From: Erinaceus europaeus
Taxonomy: Eukaryota > Chordata > Mammalia > Eulipotyphla > Erinaceidae
Reading direction: 5' to 3'
Assembly (NCBI RefSeq): GCF_950295315.1
Contig: NC_080175.1
Coordinates: 63,096,487 to 63,160,486 of the forward strand
Length of the DNA stretch: 64,000 nucleotides
Under the pieces are notes generated by a model. That model worked only from the letters and a program-made list of their open reading frames with translations, was not told where the DNA came from and made no database searches. The position numbers and the translations under genes are program-made. Shown here piece by piece: positions 1-10,775 of this stretch (position 1 is the stretch's first letter; each line of letters begins with the position of its first letter).

Positions 1-125
1 CTCTCTGTCTTCTACTCCGCTCTCCATTTTTCTTTGTCCTATACAACAATGATGACATCACTAACAACAACATTAATAACTACAGCAACAATGAAATAGA
101 ACAAAGGCAACAAACAGGAAAAAGT
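1..125 (+). mobile_element. SINE-A, 5' part cut off by window edge
   Basis: The segment opens inside the CT-rich body and runs into the CAA/TAA-rich tail. The tRNA-like head lies outside the window. The tail ends in a short TA tract near 127-145. Confidence 0.75.
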
Positions 126-149
126 ATATATATACATATATATAAATTA

Positions 150-300
150 AAAAAAAAACACTTTGGGTTCTTGGTGTATGATGACATAAAATGATCTAAG
201 AGGTGAAAGTGTTCTGCAGCAAATTCCACAGTGAGATGAAAAATTGTACCTATGTGTCAACAACCACTAAATACTAATAAAATTAAAAGTAAATAAATAG
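150..300 (+). mobile_element. Old L1 3' terminus (tentative)
   Basis: The block 'ggtgaaagtgttctg' followed by a 'gtgtcaacaac' run and an 'aataaaatt' tail also occurs at 48395-48475. The repeated order suggests one old L1 3' end. Only weak similarity remains. Confidence 0.4.
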
Positions 301-689
301 GGCAATTCATAAGGATTAACTCAAAAGAGATTCATCCACAAAACCATTTCCTTATAGAATGGGAAGAATACCTATACTATAAAACTAACAAAACATATAC
401 TACATATTAAAATGCATCTCCCGTAAGTGGAAATTCAAATTTGTTGACTATATTTTTAATTCACATCTTCCCATAATTTTTGGAGAGAGGAATTATTGGA
501 AAAATATTTTCATGCTAGACTATTGTTTAAACAGTAGAAGACTCCCATGTGCTTCTTCATGTATGATTTCTTCATATATATTCCTGAAATTGTGACACAA
601 GTGAGTCTCTGATCATTAAACATTTTCAGTGACCCCCCAAATTTCATAAAATCCATGATTTTAATTCCCCAAATCATTTTTTATTGCCA
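301..689. other. Unique AT-rich DNA, nothing recognised
   Basis: No repeat family, coding pattern or regulatory motif that I could support was seen here. Confidence 0.5.
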
Positions 690-1010
690 GTAGGTTTTTT
701 TTATCTCTGGATCCCAGTGCCTGTATTATGTTTCCACTGTTCCCTGAGCCCACTTTTTCCTCATTTGTTTTGTTTTGTTTTTCTTTCTACTTTTTACAAC
801 TACAACAGCAAAGCTTGCTAGACAGCAAGAAACCAAGAGAGAGAGAGGAGGGGTGATTGAGAAGGAGAGAGGAAGATAGATATCTGCAGACCTACTTCAC
901 TGCTTGTAAAATGTTTCCACTGCAGGTGGGAAGTGAGGCTCAAACCCCAGTCCTTGTGCTTAATTAATATGTGTGCTTAACTGGGTGCAACACAGTTCCC
1001 TTCCCCTAGT
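690..1010 (-). mobile_element. SINE-A long, antisense, diverged
   Basis: Reading the minus strand, the tRNA-like head is at the right end, followed by the purine/CT body and the extra 3' module near 690-740. Many substitutions and several small gaps mark it as old. Confidence 0.6.
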
Positions 1011-1061
1011 CAATTTTCCTATGTTTCTAAAGATTATAAACTCCAATGTGTCAGATTTTTT

Positions 1062-1281
1062 CTTACTTTAATTTTTATCTTTATTTATTTATTGGATAGA
1101 GACAGTCAGAAATTGAAAGGAGAGGGGATGACTGAGAGGGAGAAACACAGGTAGACACTTGGCAGCCTTACTTCACCACTAGCAAAGTTTTTCCCCCTAC
1201 AGGAGGAGACTGGAGGCTTGAACCTGCGTCCTTGTGTATTGTAATGTGTGCAATTAACCAGGTAAATCACTGCCTGCCCCT
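1062..1281 (-). mobile_element. SINE-B, antisense
   Basis: A TTTA-rich tail complement leads into 'ggatagagacag' and 'cagaaattgaaagg', then the cysteine-rich-looking tRNA-like head ending in 'tgcctgcccc'. Full-length and moderately diverged. Confidence 0.75.
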
Positions 1282-2134
1282 GTGAGATATTTTTCTTAAC
1301 CATATTCATAATGAATCTAACACAGTATTTCAAATGAGTATAACTAGAGCAGAAAAAATAGCTCACCTGCTATATCCTTTACTTTATACACTGTAATTTA
1401 CTAACTTGGTCCACAACTCTGATAAATTTTTTTCTACTGTGTATTAGTCAGGAAATTTATCATTTATTTTTCAAGTGCCTTCAAACTAGCCAGTTTGTGT
1501 TAACTTGTAACTACTTGATATTATTAATATCAAACTCTATTTAGTCTTAAGTTTGAAGTTAACCTTCTTCTTTGAAGCATTTAATTGTTTTACCAATCCC
1601 TTGTCAAGACACCATTCTCACACATATTTGGCAATAGTTTAATGAGCTTATCTTTGTGTTCATTTGTTCTGTATGAATGTAATTTATCTGAGCCAGGAGA
1701 TTTAAACTGAGTTATCTATATTACATGTTCCTCATTATTTTAGTTTATTTTGTTATTCAGTGCTAGTCTGACCAATTTGATCTTAATCTCATTTCCAAAT
1801 TATAGAGATAATGGACTCCAAATTACATCTGAGACTTTATTTTGTTATATTTCAGTTTGTTAGGGATCATTTCTTCAAAGAACAAGACCTATGGTCTCTA
1901 ATGCCCCCCCCCCCCCCCAGATATAGCCAGTATATTTTGTTATCTTCTGTTTCTTTTGTAAGTAGTAATTAGATTCTAAATTTTAGGTCACTCATCACTA
2001 TCACTATACACTAGACTTTTGTATTTTTACTTGGTTAGGAACAAGCTTTCCACTTTTCATCTTATTAAAAATATTGATTCTTTAATTTCATTGTAAAAAT
2101 GTCAGCATCATGAAATAATTTTCATTTAAGTGAA
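1282..2134. other. Unique AT-rich DNA
   Basis: Nothing recognised apart from a homopolymer of cytosines near 1904. Confidence 0.5.
1904..1918. repeat. (C)15 homopolymer
   Basis: Fifteen consecutive cytosines, directly visible. Such runs are error-prone in sequencing, so the exact length is uncertain. Confidence 0.95.
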
Positions 2135-2400
2135 TTATTTATTTACTCATTTATTGGATAAAGACAGAGAAAAACAGATGATAACTAACATCTCTGATGA
2201 ACTAGATTTTAATTCATCATTTTATATGAATAAAGTTAAAGTTTATCCTCAAGTACTGAGGAATGTTAAGAGGGGAGAAAGGAGAGGCGTATATGCATGA
2301 GAGAGAGACATGGAGACACAAAGACACTTTCTCTCCCAATAGTATCAAGTTTACCTTAGGGAGAGAATGTAAAGAGTATAGTTTATAGTCCTTTGAAATA
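2135..2400 (-). mobile_element. Degraded SINE-B-like remnant
   Basis: A 'ttatttactcatttattggata' type start resembles the antisense SINE-B tail. The rest is purine-rich with scattered 'gagagagaca' pieces and no clear tRNA-like head. Confidence 0.3.
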
Positions 2401-2985
2401 CAAATAAATGTTTACCTGTGTTTTTCCATTTTGAAATATAAGTTATAACTCCTGAGTATAAGCTTCAGGCAAATTTGTCTATTTAATCACTTCTTAAATT
2501 TCAAATCTTCTACGTGAATTTTGAAATTTGCTTGATAGAACCAACAAAATTCTGTTGGAACCTGGAAATTGTATTGAATATATCAAACAAATCAATAAGA
2601 AAAAATGGATTAAATTTTTGAAGTATTGACATATGGACATATCGTTATCTGTTAAAATAAATCTTTAATTCTACTCAGTAATGGATTGCATTTTTCTATG
2701 AAGATGTCTGGCAAATATTTTGTCAGACCTATTCCAAGACAATTTATATTCTAATATCATTCCAAATGGATTTTTTTAAAAAAGGTCTGACTTTGATTAG
2801 TAGTAGTAAATATAATTGCAAATATAATTGTGTCATCTATACCTTGTAAGCTAACTTTTAAGTTATTTAGATCCAGATATTTTAGGGCCATAGTTAATTT
2901 GGATGAGAGAATATTATTCTGTTTACCTCAGTTGATGTATCAGACTAAGTAAACACTTTATTTACTTTATTTTTTACCACATGAA
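2401..2985. other. Unique AT-rich DNA, nothing recognised
   Basis: No repeat or coding structure was seen. Confidence 0.5.
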
Positions 2986-3140
2986 TCTTTTTTTAATTTT
3001 ACTTATAAAAAAGGAAACACTGACCATAGAATAAGAGGTGTACAACTCCACACAATTTATACCGCAAAAACTACGTATCCCACCCCCTCCCTTGAGAGCT
3101 TTCCTATTCTTTAACCCTCTGGGAGTATATACTGCGTGAA
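2986..3140 (-). mobile_element. L1 3' UTR terminus, antisense
   Basis: The T-rich start is the complement of an A tail. It is followed by 'agaataagaggtgtacaac', 'atcccaccccctccc' and 'tctgggagtata', the last ~150 bases of the L1 3' UTR unit. Confidence 0.75.
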
Positions 3141-3239
3141 TCTTTATCATGAATAAATATTAGATTACTTCAAATACTATTTTTTTTCTGAAATGATCCT
3201 TTTCAAATCATTGAAAAGCCTATTTTAGTTTCTCAGTAT

Positions 3240-3545
3240 GGATAGTTATATTAGTTTTTAAAGCAATGTTGATATATAAAGTAGTATAGTTTCAGATATA
3301 CATTTTAATATTTCCATATTAGTACATATTGCACTACGATAGCCACCAAAAGTCAATTTTCTAGTCATGATCCCATAACAGACAGATTTAACCTATTGTA
3401 TCCACACACCATTCTGTCATCAGAATCTACAGTTTGATTTTTTTATCTGTTTGCTTTGTTTATTTAGTTTCCACATATGAAATATAGGAAGGTGATATAT
3501 CATTTATTTCCATTATAATCCTATTTAACTTAACATCATCCATAG
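3240..3545 (-). mobile_element. Old L1 3' region, antisense (tentative)
   Basis: The stretch 'tttccacatatga' through 'ttaacttaacatcatcc' resembles antisense ORF2 3' sequence common in old mammalian L1s. Heavily diverged. Confidence 0.35.
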
Positions 3546-3744
3546 CTAGAGCTGACAAGGTCTTCATCACTGTCTCAAAAGCTCAGAAGGTAAATGAATA
3601 TTTTCACCAGTTCCAGCAATTCATCTTGGTGCAGGAACCATCTCTCACACATTTCAGTGATTTAGGCTTAAAGGACTGATTAAGAATTGCAATGAAATGT
3701 AAAACACTAAGAAAATACCATGACACCAAAGCATGGGAGCTGAA

Positions 3745-3800
3745 CTGAAACCTGTCACACACACTGCACAAAGTAGCACTATCCAAGTAAGTTAATTTGC
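3745..3800 (-). mobile_element. SINE-E head fragment, antisense
   Basis: 'actatccaagtaagttaat' followed by 'ttgccagt' matches the antisense head seen more fully at 27710-27840 and 56610-56748. Confidence 0.35.
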
Positions 3801-4087
3801 CAGTAAGAAAATATATTTTTTATTTCATAGAGTTTATATAGGATGTTTTCAATGTATAATATTAGCCCATTTATTTATTTATTATTTAATTATATATTTT
3901 GCTACCAGGATTTTCTTTGTAAATATTTAGTTTTGTTATATTTTTGATTCCTTATAATGATGATTTGTGTGTTCTGCTTTTTTCCAGAAAAGTGTGGCTA
4001 GAAATCTGTTAATATTAGACATTTTTTCATAGAATGAATTTTGTTTTAATAGATGTCCATTTTTTCTATATCATTGCTTTCATTTTT

Positions 4088-4272
4088 TAATTAAATTAAT
4101 TAATTAATTAATTAATTAAATGAAAACACTGACAAGAACATAGGATAAGAGGGGTACACTTATCACCGCCAGAACTCTGTATCCCATCCCCTCCCCTGAT
4201 AGCTTTCCTATTCTCTAATTATGGACCTCTGGAATTATGGACCTAGGCTTCCATAACTGCTTCCCCACTGAA
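4088..4272 (-). mobile_element. L1 3' UTR terminus, antisense
   Basis: It starts with a TTAA-rich tail complement, then 'cataggataagaggggtac' and the 'atcccatcccctcccctga' block. A short local repeat of 'attatgga' near 4218-4245 breaks the alignment. A SINE-D follows directly. Confidence 0.75.
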
Positions 4273-4275
4273 TGT

Positions 4276-4411
4276 TATTTGTTATTTTTTTTCATCTGAA
4301 CACTGATCAGCTCTTGCTAATGATAGTACAGGGGACTTGAACCTAGGACTTTAGAGTCTCAGGCATGAAAGCCCCTTTGCATAACTATTATGCTATCTAC
4401 CCCTGCCCTAT
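4276..4411 (-). mobile_element. SINE-D, antisense
   Basis: The right end reads 'tatctacccctgccc', the complement of the SINE-D head. 'cttgaacctaggac' occupies the B-box position on the other strand. Confidence 0.7.
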
Positions 4412-4552
4412 ATCATTGTTTTCTATTGATATTATTATTCCCTTTTTATTATTTTTGTTTGATTGATTTATTTTTAAAGACTTATTTATTCACATATTTG
4501 AAAAATGTGTCTATTACACATTGTTTGTCTATCACTTTATAGTTTAATGTCA

Positions 4553-5069
4553 TGGGCCCCATAGAATATACCTAAAATGGACCTACTAGCTTTTTCCAAA
4601 ATAGAGATACCCAAATCTTCATCTACAGTATTCTTGCTTTTAAATTCATGATTAGTTAACAATTTGTTCTGCTTTTTATCTTAGTTCTTTTTCAGCCACC
4701 AGGTTCCACATGATACCATGAGGCCAACCTGACTTCCCTGGGCAGAGGACCCCACCAGTGTGTCTTAGAGCCCCGCCTTCCCAAAGCCTTGACCCACTAG
4801 GAAAAGAGAGAGACAGGCTGGGAGTATGGATTGACCTGCCAATGCCATATTCAGTGGAGAAGCAATCACAGAAGCCAGACCTTCCACCTTTTGCATCCAC
4901 AATGATCCTGGGTCCATACTCCCAGAGGGATAAAGAATAGGGAAGCTATCAGGGGAGGGAATTGGATATGGAGCTTTGGGGGTGGGCATTGTGTGAAAAT
5001 GTATCCTTCGTACACTATAGTCTTGTCAATATTTCCATTTTATAAATGAACATTAAAAAAAGAAAAATG
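4553..5069 (+). mobile_element. L1 3' UTR, 5'-truncated
   Basis: It carries the diagnostic order: 'ccaccaggttcc', 'gacttccctgggcag', 'ggaaaagagagagacaggct', 'ggtccatactcccagaggga', 'tcaggggaggg', ending in 'tataaatgaacattaaaaaa'. No ORF2 sequence is included. Short open frames of 60-74 codons here are chance frames of the UTR. Confidence 0.85.
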
Positions 5070-5699
5070 TTTCCATTATCACTTTGCTCTCTCTGACACA
5101 TTATTTTAATTAGAAGTGCACCTCTTTTATAATTTGTACATTATCCATAGATCATCAACTTATTTGATTTAACTTAATTCTACACTCAATGTAAAAAAAA
5201 TACATCATATGATCACTATCTGCTTCAATTTACTGAGGCATGACTGTAGTCTAACTTAATAAATGTGTACTTAAAACATTGTGTTTCACTTGTTGCCTGG
5301 AGTACTCTATAATAGTCACTTAGGCCAATCTAGTTGCTAAAGTTATATCTTCTTTAACTTCACTGATGTTAAGTTTACTTGTCCTTTCAAATACTGCAAA
5401 AGGGGACTGTAATTAACAGTTATAGTCATGGATCCTTCTGTTTCTCTCTGCTTTATCTCAATTTTAGTTTCATGTACTTTCAAGGTCTCATTGATGCAAA
5501 AACATCTAGGATTATTACATTTTCTTGATAAATTAAGCTGTTATCATTATGAGTCACTTTTCATTATAGCTCATAATATTGTTTCATCTGAATTTAATAT
5601 TTCTTGACATTAATATAGGAATTTCAACATTTTTTACTATGTTTGGTTTATCTTTTCCAATATTGTTCATATATAAACGTACCTTAAATAGCAGACATA
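5070..5699. other. Unique AT-rich DNA, nothing recognised
   Basis: No repeat family or coding pattern seen. Confidence 0.5.
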
Positions 5700-5852
5700 T
5701 GTTTATTTTATTGTCTTTCATAGAACAGAGAACGATTAAGATATGAGAGGAAGATAGGGGAAAAGAGAGATATCTGCTGCACTGCTTCACTGCTTATGAA
5801 GCTTCCTCAGGGCAGGTGGGTACTGGATATTTGACTCTGGATCCATGATCAT
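5700..5852 (-). mobile_element. SINE-B, antisense, partial
   Basis: 'ctgctgcactgcttcactg', 'gcaggtgggtactgg' and a 'tgatcatggtta' end resemble the antisense SINE-B head. It abuts a sense SINE-B, making a head-to-head pair. Confidence 0.55.
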
Positions 5853-6046
5853 GGTTACACAAGAGTTTAATTTACAGTGCCCAAGGACCCAGTTTCAAGC
5901 CGCTAATCCCCACTTGAGGGGAGATGCATCACAAGTGGTGAAGCAGTGCTGCAGGTGTTTTTTTCTACCATTCTCTATTTCCCCTTCATTCTTTACTTCT
6001 CTCTGTTTCTATCAAGTAAATAATAAATAAATAAAATGTAAAAAAT
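5853..6046 (+). mobile_element. SINE-B, sense
   Basis: 'ttacagtgcccaaggaccc', 'gtttcaagcc', 'tcacaagtggtgaagcagtg' and an AATAA tail are in the expected order. The first ~25 bases of the head are lost at the junction with the opposite copy. Confidence 0.65.
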
Positions 6047-6067
6047 GTTTAATGCTATTACCACAGA

Positions 6068-6432
6068 TTTTTTTATTTTTATTTTTATTTTCCCTCCAGG
6101 GTTATTGCTGGACTCGGTGCTTCCAATATGAATCCACCGCTCCTGGAGGCCATTTTATTTTTCCCTTTTTGTTGCCCTTGTTGTAGCCTCGTTGTGGTTA
6201 TTATTATTGCCATTGTTGATGTTGTTCCTTGTTGGATAGGACAGAGCGAAATGGAAAGAGGAAGGGAAGACAGAAGGAGAGAGAAAGATAGACACCTGCA
6301 GACCTGCTTCACCGCCTGTGAAGCGACTCCCCTGCAGGTGGGGAGCCAGGGGCTCCATCCCGGATCCTTACCCGGTCGGTCCCTGCGCTTTGCGCCACAT
6401 GAACTTAACCCACTGCGCCACCACCCGACCCA
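6068..6432 (-). mobile_element. SINE-A long, antisense, near-complete
   Basis: From left to right: T-rich tail complement, the extra module ('ccagggttattgctgg' to 'ctcctggaggcc'), the TTG-rich tail, the CT body complement ('gacagaaggagagaga'), and the tRNA-like head ending 'gccaccacccgaccc'. The 117- and 104-codon open frames on both strands are SINE frames, not genes. Confidence 0.85.
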
Positions 6433-6689
6433 GTTCAATTAGATATTAGATTCAATTAGATATTACCCAAACCATACTCTTGAATTAAGGCTATTATCTG
6501 ATAACATGTAATGAAGCACAAGTGCTTTTGAAGAAATAAAATGGATCTTAAACTTGTACAAAATTAAATGTTATATAGTTTAATATACTAGCATGGTGTC
6601 GTAAATTATTTCTAAGTAATAGATATGCTTGATTGTGCAGCTTTTGAGTATAGAGATGATAAAACCATTATAGTATATAAATATTCCTG

Positions 6690-7270
6690 TTAGGAAATAT
6701 GTCCAGAGGAAGAAAATACACTCACCTGAAGACAGCTATATACACCTATGTTCACAGAAGCACAACTTATAATAGTCCAAACTTGGAAGCAGCCCATATG
6801 TCTAATAGCAGATGAGTAGCTAAGAAAATTGTGGTTTACAAACACAATTAAATGCTTCTCAGCGGTTAAAAATGGTGAAGTCGTGGTCCAGGAGGTGGTG
6901 CAGTGGCTAAGGCACTAGACTCTCAAGCATGAGGTCCTGAGTTCAATCCCTGGTAGCACAAGTACCAGAGTGATGTCTGGTTCTTTCTCTCTCTCCTATC
7001 TTTCTCATTAATAAATAAATAAAATATTTAAAAAATAAAAATAAATGGTAAAGTCATCTCCTTTGCCTCAAATTGGATGGGGGCTTGAGATAAATCAAAA
7101 ACAGAAGAACAAATACCAGATCATTTCATTTATATGTGAAGTTTAAGGAACAAGGGCAGAAATGGAAAACAAAGTAAAGCTTGAACTGGGTATAATATAT
7201 TGCACCAAAGCAAAGGACTCTGGGAAAAGAGTGAAAGGGAGGGAGTAGAGTGGATCTTTGTGCCCTGCTG
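6690..7270 (+). mobile_element. Old L1 3' end, split by a SINE-C
   Basis: Sense ORF2-tail sequence is recognisable as 'tatacacctatgttcacag', 'cagatgagtagctaag' and 'aaaacagaagaacaaatacc'. It is followed by a short 3' UTR with 'attgcaccaaagcaaaggac'. Numerous stops and gaps make it non-functional. The interruption is at 6883-7042. Confidence 0.7.
6883..7042 (+). mobile_element. SINE-C with target-site duplication
   Basis: 'aggaggtggtgcagtggcta' forms the A-box region and 'gagttcaatccctgg' the B-box region, with an AATA-rich tail. Flanks 'aaatggtgaagtc' (6870-6882) and 'aaatggtaaagtc' (7043-7055) are the two duplication copies with one mismatch. The target is the old L1. Confidence 0.85.
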
Positions 7271-7317
7271 CATAAATAAAAGCAGAAAAAGATCCATATT
7301 GGATATAAGCATTAAAG

Positions 7318-7615
7318 TATGATATATAATATCTTATATATAAATATCTAATATTAATTAATTATCTAATTAATTAATATTAGATAATTAATTAATATTA
7401 ATACCAGACAATTAATTATCTAATATAAATTAATATCTAATATTATCTTAATATTAATATCTAACATATTAATATATAAGATATTATATATAATGATATA
7501 ACATATTAATATATAATATAGCATTATATTATATATATTATATTATATTATATTATATTATATTATATTATATTATATTATATTATATTATATTATATTA
7601 TAATATATTAAAGCA
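7318..7615. repeat. AT-rich low complexity with (TATTA)n
   Basis: 'ttaattaattat' blocks repeat as imperfect palindromes over 7340-7500. A pentamer tract of TATTA follows from about 7541 to 7602. It could form hairpins and is probably length-variable. Confidence 0.9.
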
Positions 7616-7709
7616 ATATATATTATGGAATGTTGAGATATTATATCCATTTGTCAATAACTGGGTTGTGCTCAAGACAACTCAGACATATTATCCAAAT
7701 GAGTTTCTC

Positions 7710-7782
7710 TTATTTTTTATTGTCTTTATTTATTTATTTATTTATTGGATAGGGACAGCCAGAAATTTAGAGGGAATGAAGG

Positions 7783-7813
<31 letters not shown>

Positions 7814-7935
7814 CACGTGCAACACTGCTTCACCACTCATAAAGCTTTCCCCTACAGGTGGGGACTGGGATTTGGGGCTTGAACCCAAGTCCTTGAGAAT
7901 TATAACATGTGTGCTCAGCTCAACCTAGTCTCCCA
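7710..7935 (-). mobile_element. SINE-B, antisense
   Basis: A (TTTA)n tail complement is followed by 'ggatagggacagccagaaat', a GA-expanded body (7789-7812) and the head ending near 'cctagtctccc'. Full-length. Confidence 0.8.
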
Positions 7936-7944
7936 CGTGAACTA

Positions 7945-7972
7945 CTATCTATCTATCATCTATCTATATATT

Positions 7973-8001
<29 letters not shown>
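7945..8001. repeat. (ATCT)n microsatellite
   Basis: About 14 tetramer units with two interruptions, sitting between a SINE-B and a SINE-D tail. Probably grew from a SINE tail. Confidence 0.95.
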
Positions 8002-8003
<2 letters not shown>

Positions 8004-8112
8004 ACTAAAACACACTGTTCAGCTCTGGCTTATTATGGTGTGGGGAATTGAACCTGGGATATGGAGCCTCAGTCATGGAGTCTCTATGCACTATCATTAC
8101 AATGTGCCCCAG
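8004..8112 (-). mobile_element. SINE-D, antisense
   Basis: 'ctgttcagctctggcttatt', 'gaattgaacctgggatatgg' and 'gcctcagtcatggagt' are the complement of SINE-D. The head is mutated at its right end. Confidence 0.65.
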
Positions 8113-8647
8113 CTGTATATGTCTTTATCTGTTACTCTTGCTCTCTCCTATTATATGACTTGATCCACTAATTATGCCATATACTATTTTATTAATATCA
8201 CACATGTTTTTCAGACCATAAATTCACCCAAGAAACTATGATAATGCAAGGTGTCATTTTACTCAACCTTTGATACAGGGAAAAATAGCACAAGACAAAC
8301 TATAAATATATACAATTATAATCTTCAATAATCTATGTTTTTAAAAAAATTACTTATAGACATATTCACATCAGAGACTGCTTAAGCCAGTGTACTATTT
8401 TTTTGGCAGTACTTGCCCTCATGTCTGGCACCCTCTAGGGCAAATCTTACATTCTTTACTGACCTATCAGTAAAATATATACTTGCTTTGTAAAGTTTAT
8501 TATTTTATTTCCCTAAGCCATCATTAAGGGCATGCCAGTCAACACGTATGTACTTCATGCTAACTTTTGCAATACTAAAGTGCTGTTCTGTTCAGCAGGT
8601 CGTAAAAATACACATATATCATCTGCCTTCCTTTATTATATATGTCA
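8113..8647. other. Unique DNA, nothing recognised
   Basis: No repeat family or coding pattern seen. Confidence 0.5.
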
Positions 8648-8745
8648 ATTCATCTATTTATGTATCTATTATCTATTATATATCAACTATCTATCTATCA
8701 TCTATCTGTCTACCTGTCTATTTACCTATCTATAATCTATCTGTG
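8648..8745. repeat. Degenerate (ATCT)n tract
   Basis: Interrupted CTAT/ATCT/CTGT tetramers. The two overlapping open frames rich in Y, I, L and S here are artefacts of this repeat. Confidence 0.9.
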
Positions 8746-8773
8746 AAAATACAGTTATTTTTATCTTAATAAT

Positions 8774-9058
8774 TTTTTATATTTTTAATTTTTATATTTA
8801 TTTACTTTCCCTTTTGTTGCCCTTGTTGTTTTTTATTGTTATAGTTATTATTACTGCTGCTGTTGTCATTGTTGTTGGACAGGACAGAGAGAAATGAAGC
8901 GAGGAGGGGAAGATAGAGAAGGGGAGAGAAAGATAGACACCTGCAGACTTGCTTCACCACTTGTGAAGTAACTCCCTTCAGGTGGGGAACTGGGAGCTCG
9001 AGCCGGGATCCTTACCCTGGTCCTTGCGCTTAACCTGCTGTGCTACTGCCCAACTCCC
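8774..9058 (-). mobile_element. SINE-A, antisense
   Basis: T-rich tail, 'cccttttgttgcccttgttg', 'acaggacagagagaaatg', the CT-body complement and the head ending 'tactgcccaactccc'. Complete and moderately diverged. Confidence 0.85.
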
Positions 9059-9204
9059 TATCAATAATTTTAAGATGAGATTAAATGGTGTGTACTAGAT
9101 ATTTTTGGAAATATTTTTTCAAGAACTTTTCTGCAGTATATTTAAAATGTGTCTACTTGATCAGCCTTTCTTGAAGAAGAATTAGCAAATAAATGAAGAC
9201 ACAA

Positions 9205-9343
9205 GCAAAAATGTTATTTTTTAGAGAAACAGAGTAAAAGAAACTACAACAGCAAAGCTTTCTTCTATGCTGTGTGGGTATGGCACAAACCTGTGTGATT
9301 CACATGGCAAAGCAACATGTTGTCCAAATATACAATTTTACCA
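9205..9343 (-). mobile_element. SINE-E, antisense
   Basis: 'agagaaacagagtaaaag', 'aacagcaaagctttc', then 'cacatggcaaagcaacatg' and 'ttaccagccc' follow the order of the antisense SINE-E at 27710-27840. Old. Confidence 0.55.
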
Positions 9344-9394
9344 GCCCTTACAGTCAGTAGCTTGGATATTAAGATTTGTGCTAGTGGATTAACA

Positions 9395-9910
9395 AGGTAG
9401 CTCCCAGTATAGTCATGGGCTCACAAAATGGAGAACACCCCCCCCCCAACTCTTCATCTGAACTATTCCAGCCTTTAAGATCATGATTAGTCAACAATTT
9501 GATTGGCTCTATATGTTAACTCTCTTTCAGCCACCAGGTTCCAGATGCTAACATGATGTCAACCGGACTTCCCTTGGCAGACAACTCCACCAATGTGTCC
9601 TGGAGCCCTGCTTCCCTGGAGCCCCACCCACTAGGGAAAGAGAGAGACAGGCTGGAAGCATGGATCAACCTGCCAACGCCTATGTTCGTGAGAGAAGCAA
9701 TTACAGAAGCCAGACCTTCCATCTTATGCACCCATAATGATCCTGAGTCCATACTCCCAGAGGGATAAAGAGTAGGAAAGATATCAGGGGAGGGGATGGG
9801 ATGTGGAGTTCTGATGGTGGGAATTATGTGGAGTTGTGCCCCTCTTATCCTGTGGTTTTTTTCAGTGTTTACTTTTTATAAATAAAAATTGAAAAAAAAA
9901 AAAAAAAAAA
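9395..9910 (+). mobile_element. L1 3' UTR with A tail
   Basis: A 5'-truncated sense copy ending in an 18-A tail near 9893-9910. Contains all late UTR landmarks. The open frames on both strands, 71-78 codons, are UTR frames. Confidence 0.85.
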
Positions 9911-9911
9911 C

Positions 9912-10055
9912 CAAGACAGCTCTCATGGAGGTTGCTTGCTTTGCCACATATGCAACCTAAGTTTGAGTCTGGCCCTCACCACAATGTGGGAAAGCTTTAG
10001 TGTTGTACTGACTTTCCTTCTCTGTTTGTCAATTCTTTTCTATCTTTTTAAAATA
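9912..10055 (+). mobile_element. SINE-E, sense
   Basis: 'caagacagctctcatggagg', 'ctttgccacatatgcaacc', 'ccacaatgtgggaaagcttt' matches the reverse complement of SINE-E. It sits directly behind the L1 A tail. Confidence 0.5.
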
Positions 10056-10074
10056 GTTCTTGCAAACTTGTTTA

Positions 10075-10775
10075 ATTTTATATTATTTAATTTTTATTTA
10101 TAAAAAGGAAACTGTGACAAAAGCCATAGGATAAGGGGGATATCCACACAATTCCTACCACCAGCACATTGTATCCCGTCCCCTCCTCTGAAAACTTTCC
10201 TACTCTTTATCCTTTCGAGTGTATGGACTCAGGGTCATTATGGGGTGCAGAAGGTGGAAGGTCTGGATTCTGTAATTGCTTCCCCCTGAACATGGGAATT
10301 GTGTTGATCTATACTGTTTCTTTCCCTAGTGGGTGGGGCTCCTGGACATATTGGTGGGGTCCTCTGCCCAGGGAAGTCCAGTTGACATCATGTTAGCATC
10401 TTGAACCTGGTGGCTGAAAAGAGAGTTAACATATAGAGCCAAAAAAATTGTTGACAAATCATGCTCTTAAAGGCTGAATAATTCATATGAAGAGTTGGGA
10501 GGTGGAGTCTCCATTTTGTAGATAGTTAGTAGTCCTGTTTTAGTTACATTCTAAAAAGCCCATGACTATACTAGCTTTTTTTTTTTTCCTGAACATGACA
10601 TCTGATATGTTGGTGGATTCAAGTTATTGTCTGGGGAAATGATATCATGGTTGGAAAAAGACCCAAAACCTGGATCATGTAAAAGAGTAGCTTAGAAATA
10701 TGGGAAAGTTGTATAAATATCGTTGACTGTAAACACTGTCAATTGGACATGATCTGGTACCATATTCAGCTTAGA
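10075..10775 (-). mobile_element. L1 3' UTR, antisense
   Basis: Begins with the tail complement 'tttttatttataaaaagg' and continues through the late UTR to 'tattgtctggggaaatga', a segment of the long 3' UTR form lying upstream of the position where young copies begin again. Its own tail shows it is a separate insertion. Confidence 0.8.

Noticed and set aside
7318..7615. AT palindromes as a possible replication origin or matrix attachment site
   Set aside because: AT richness and imperfect palindromes alone do not support such a call in mammalian DNA.
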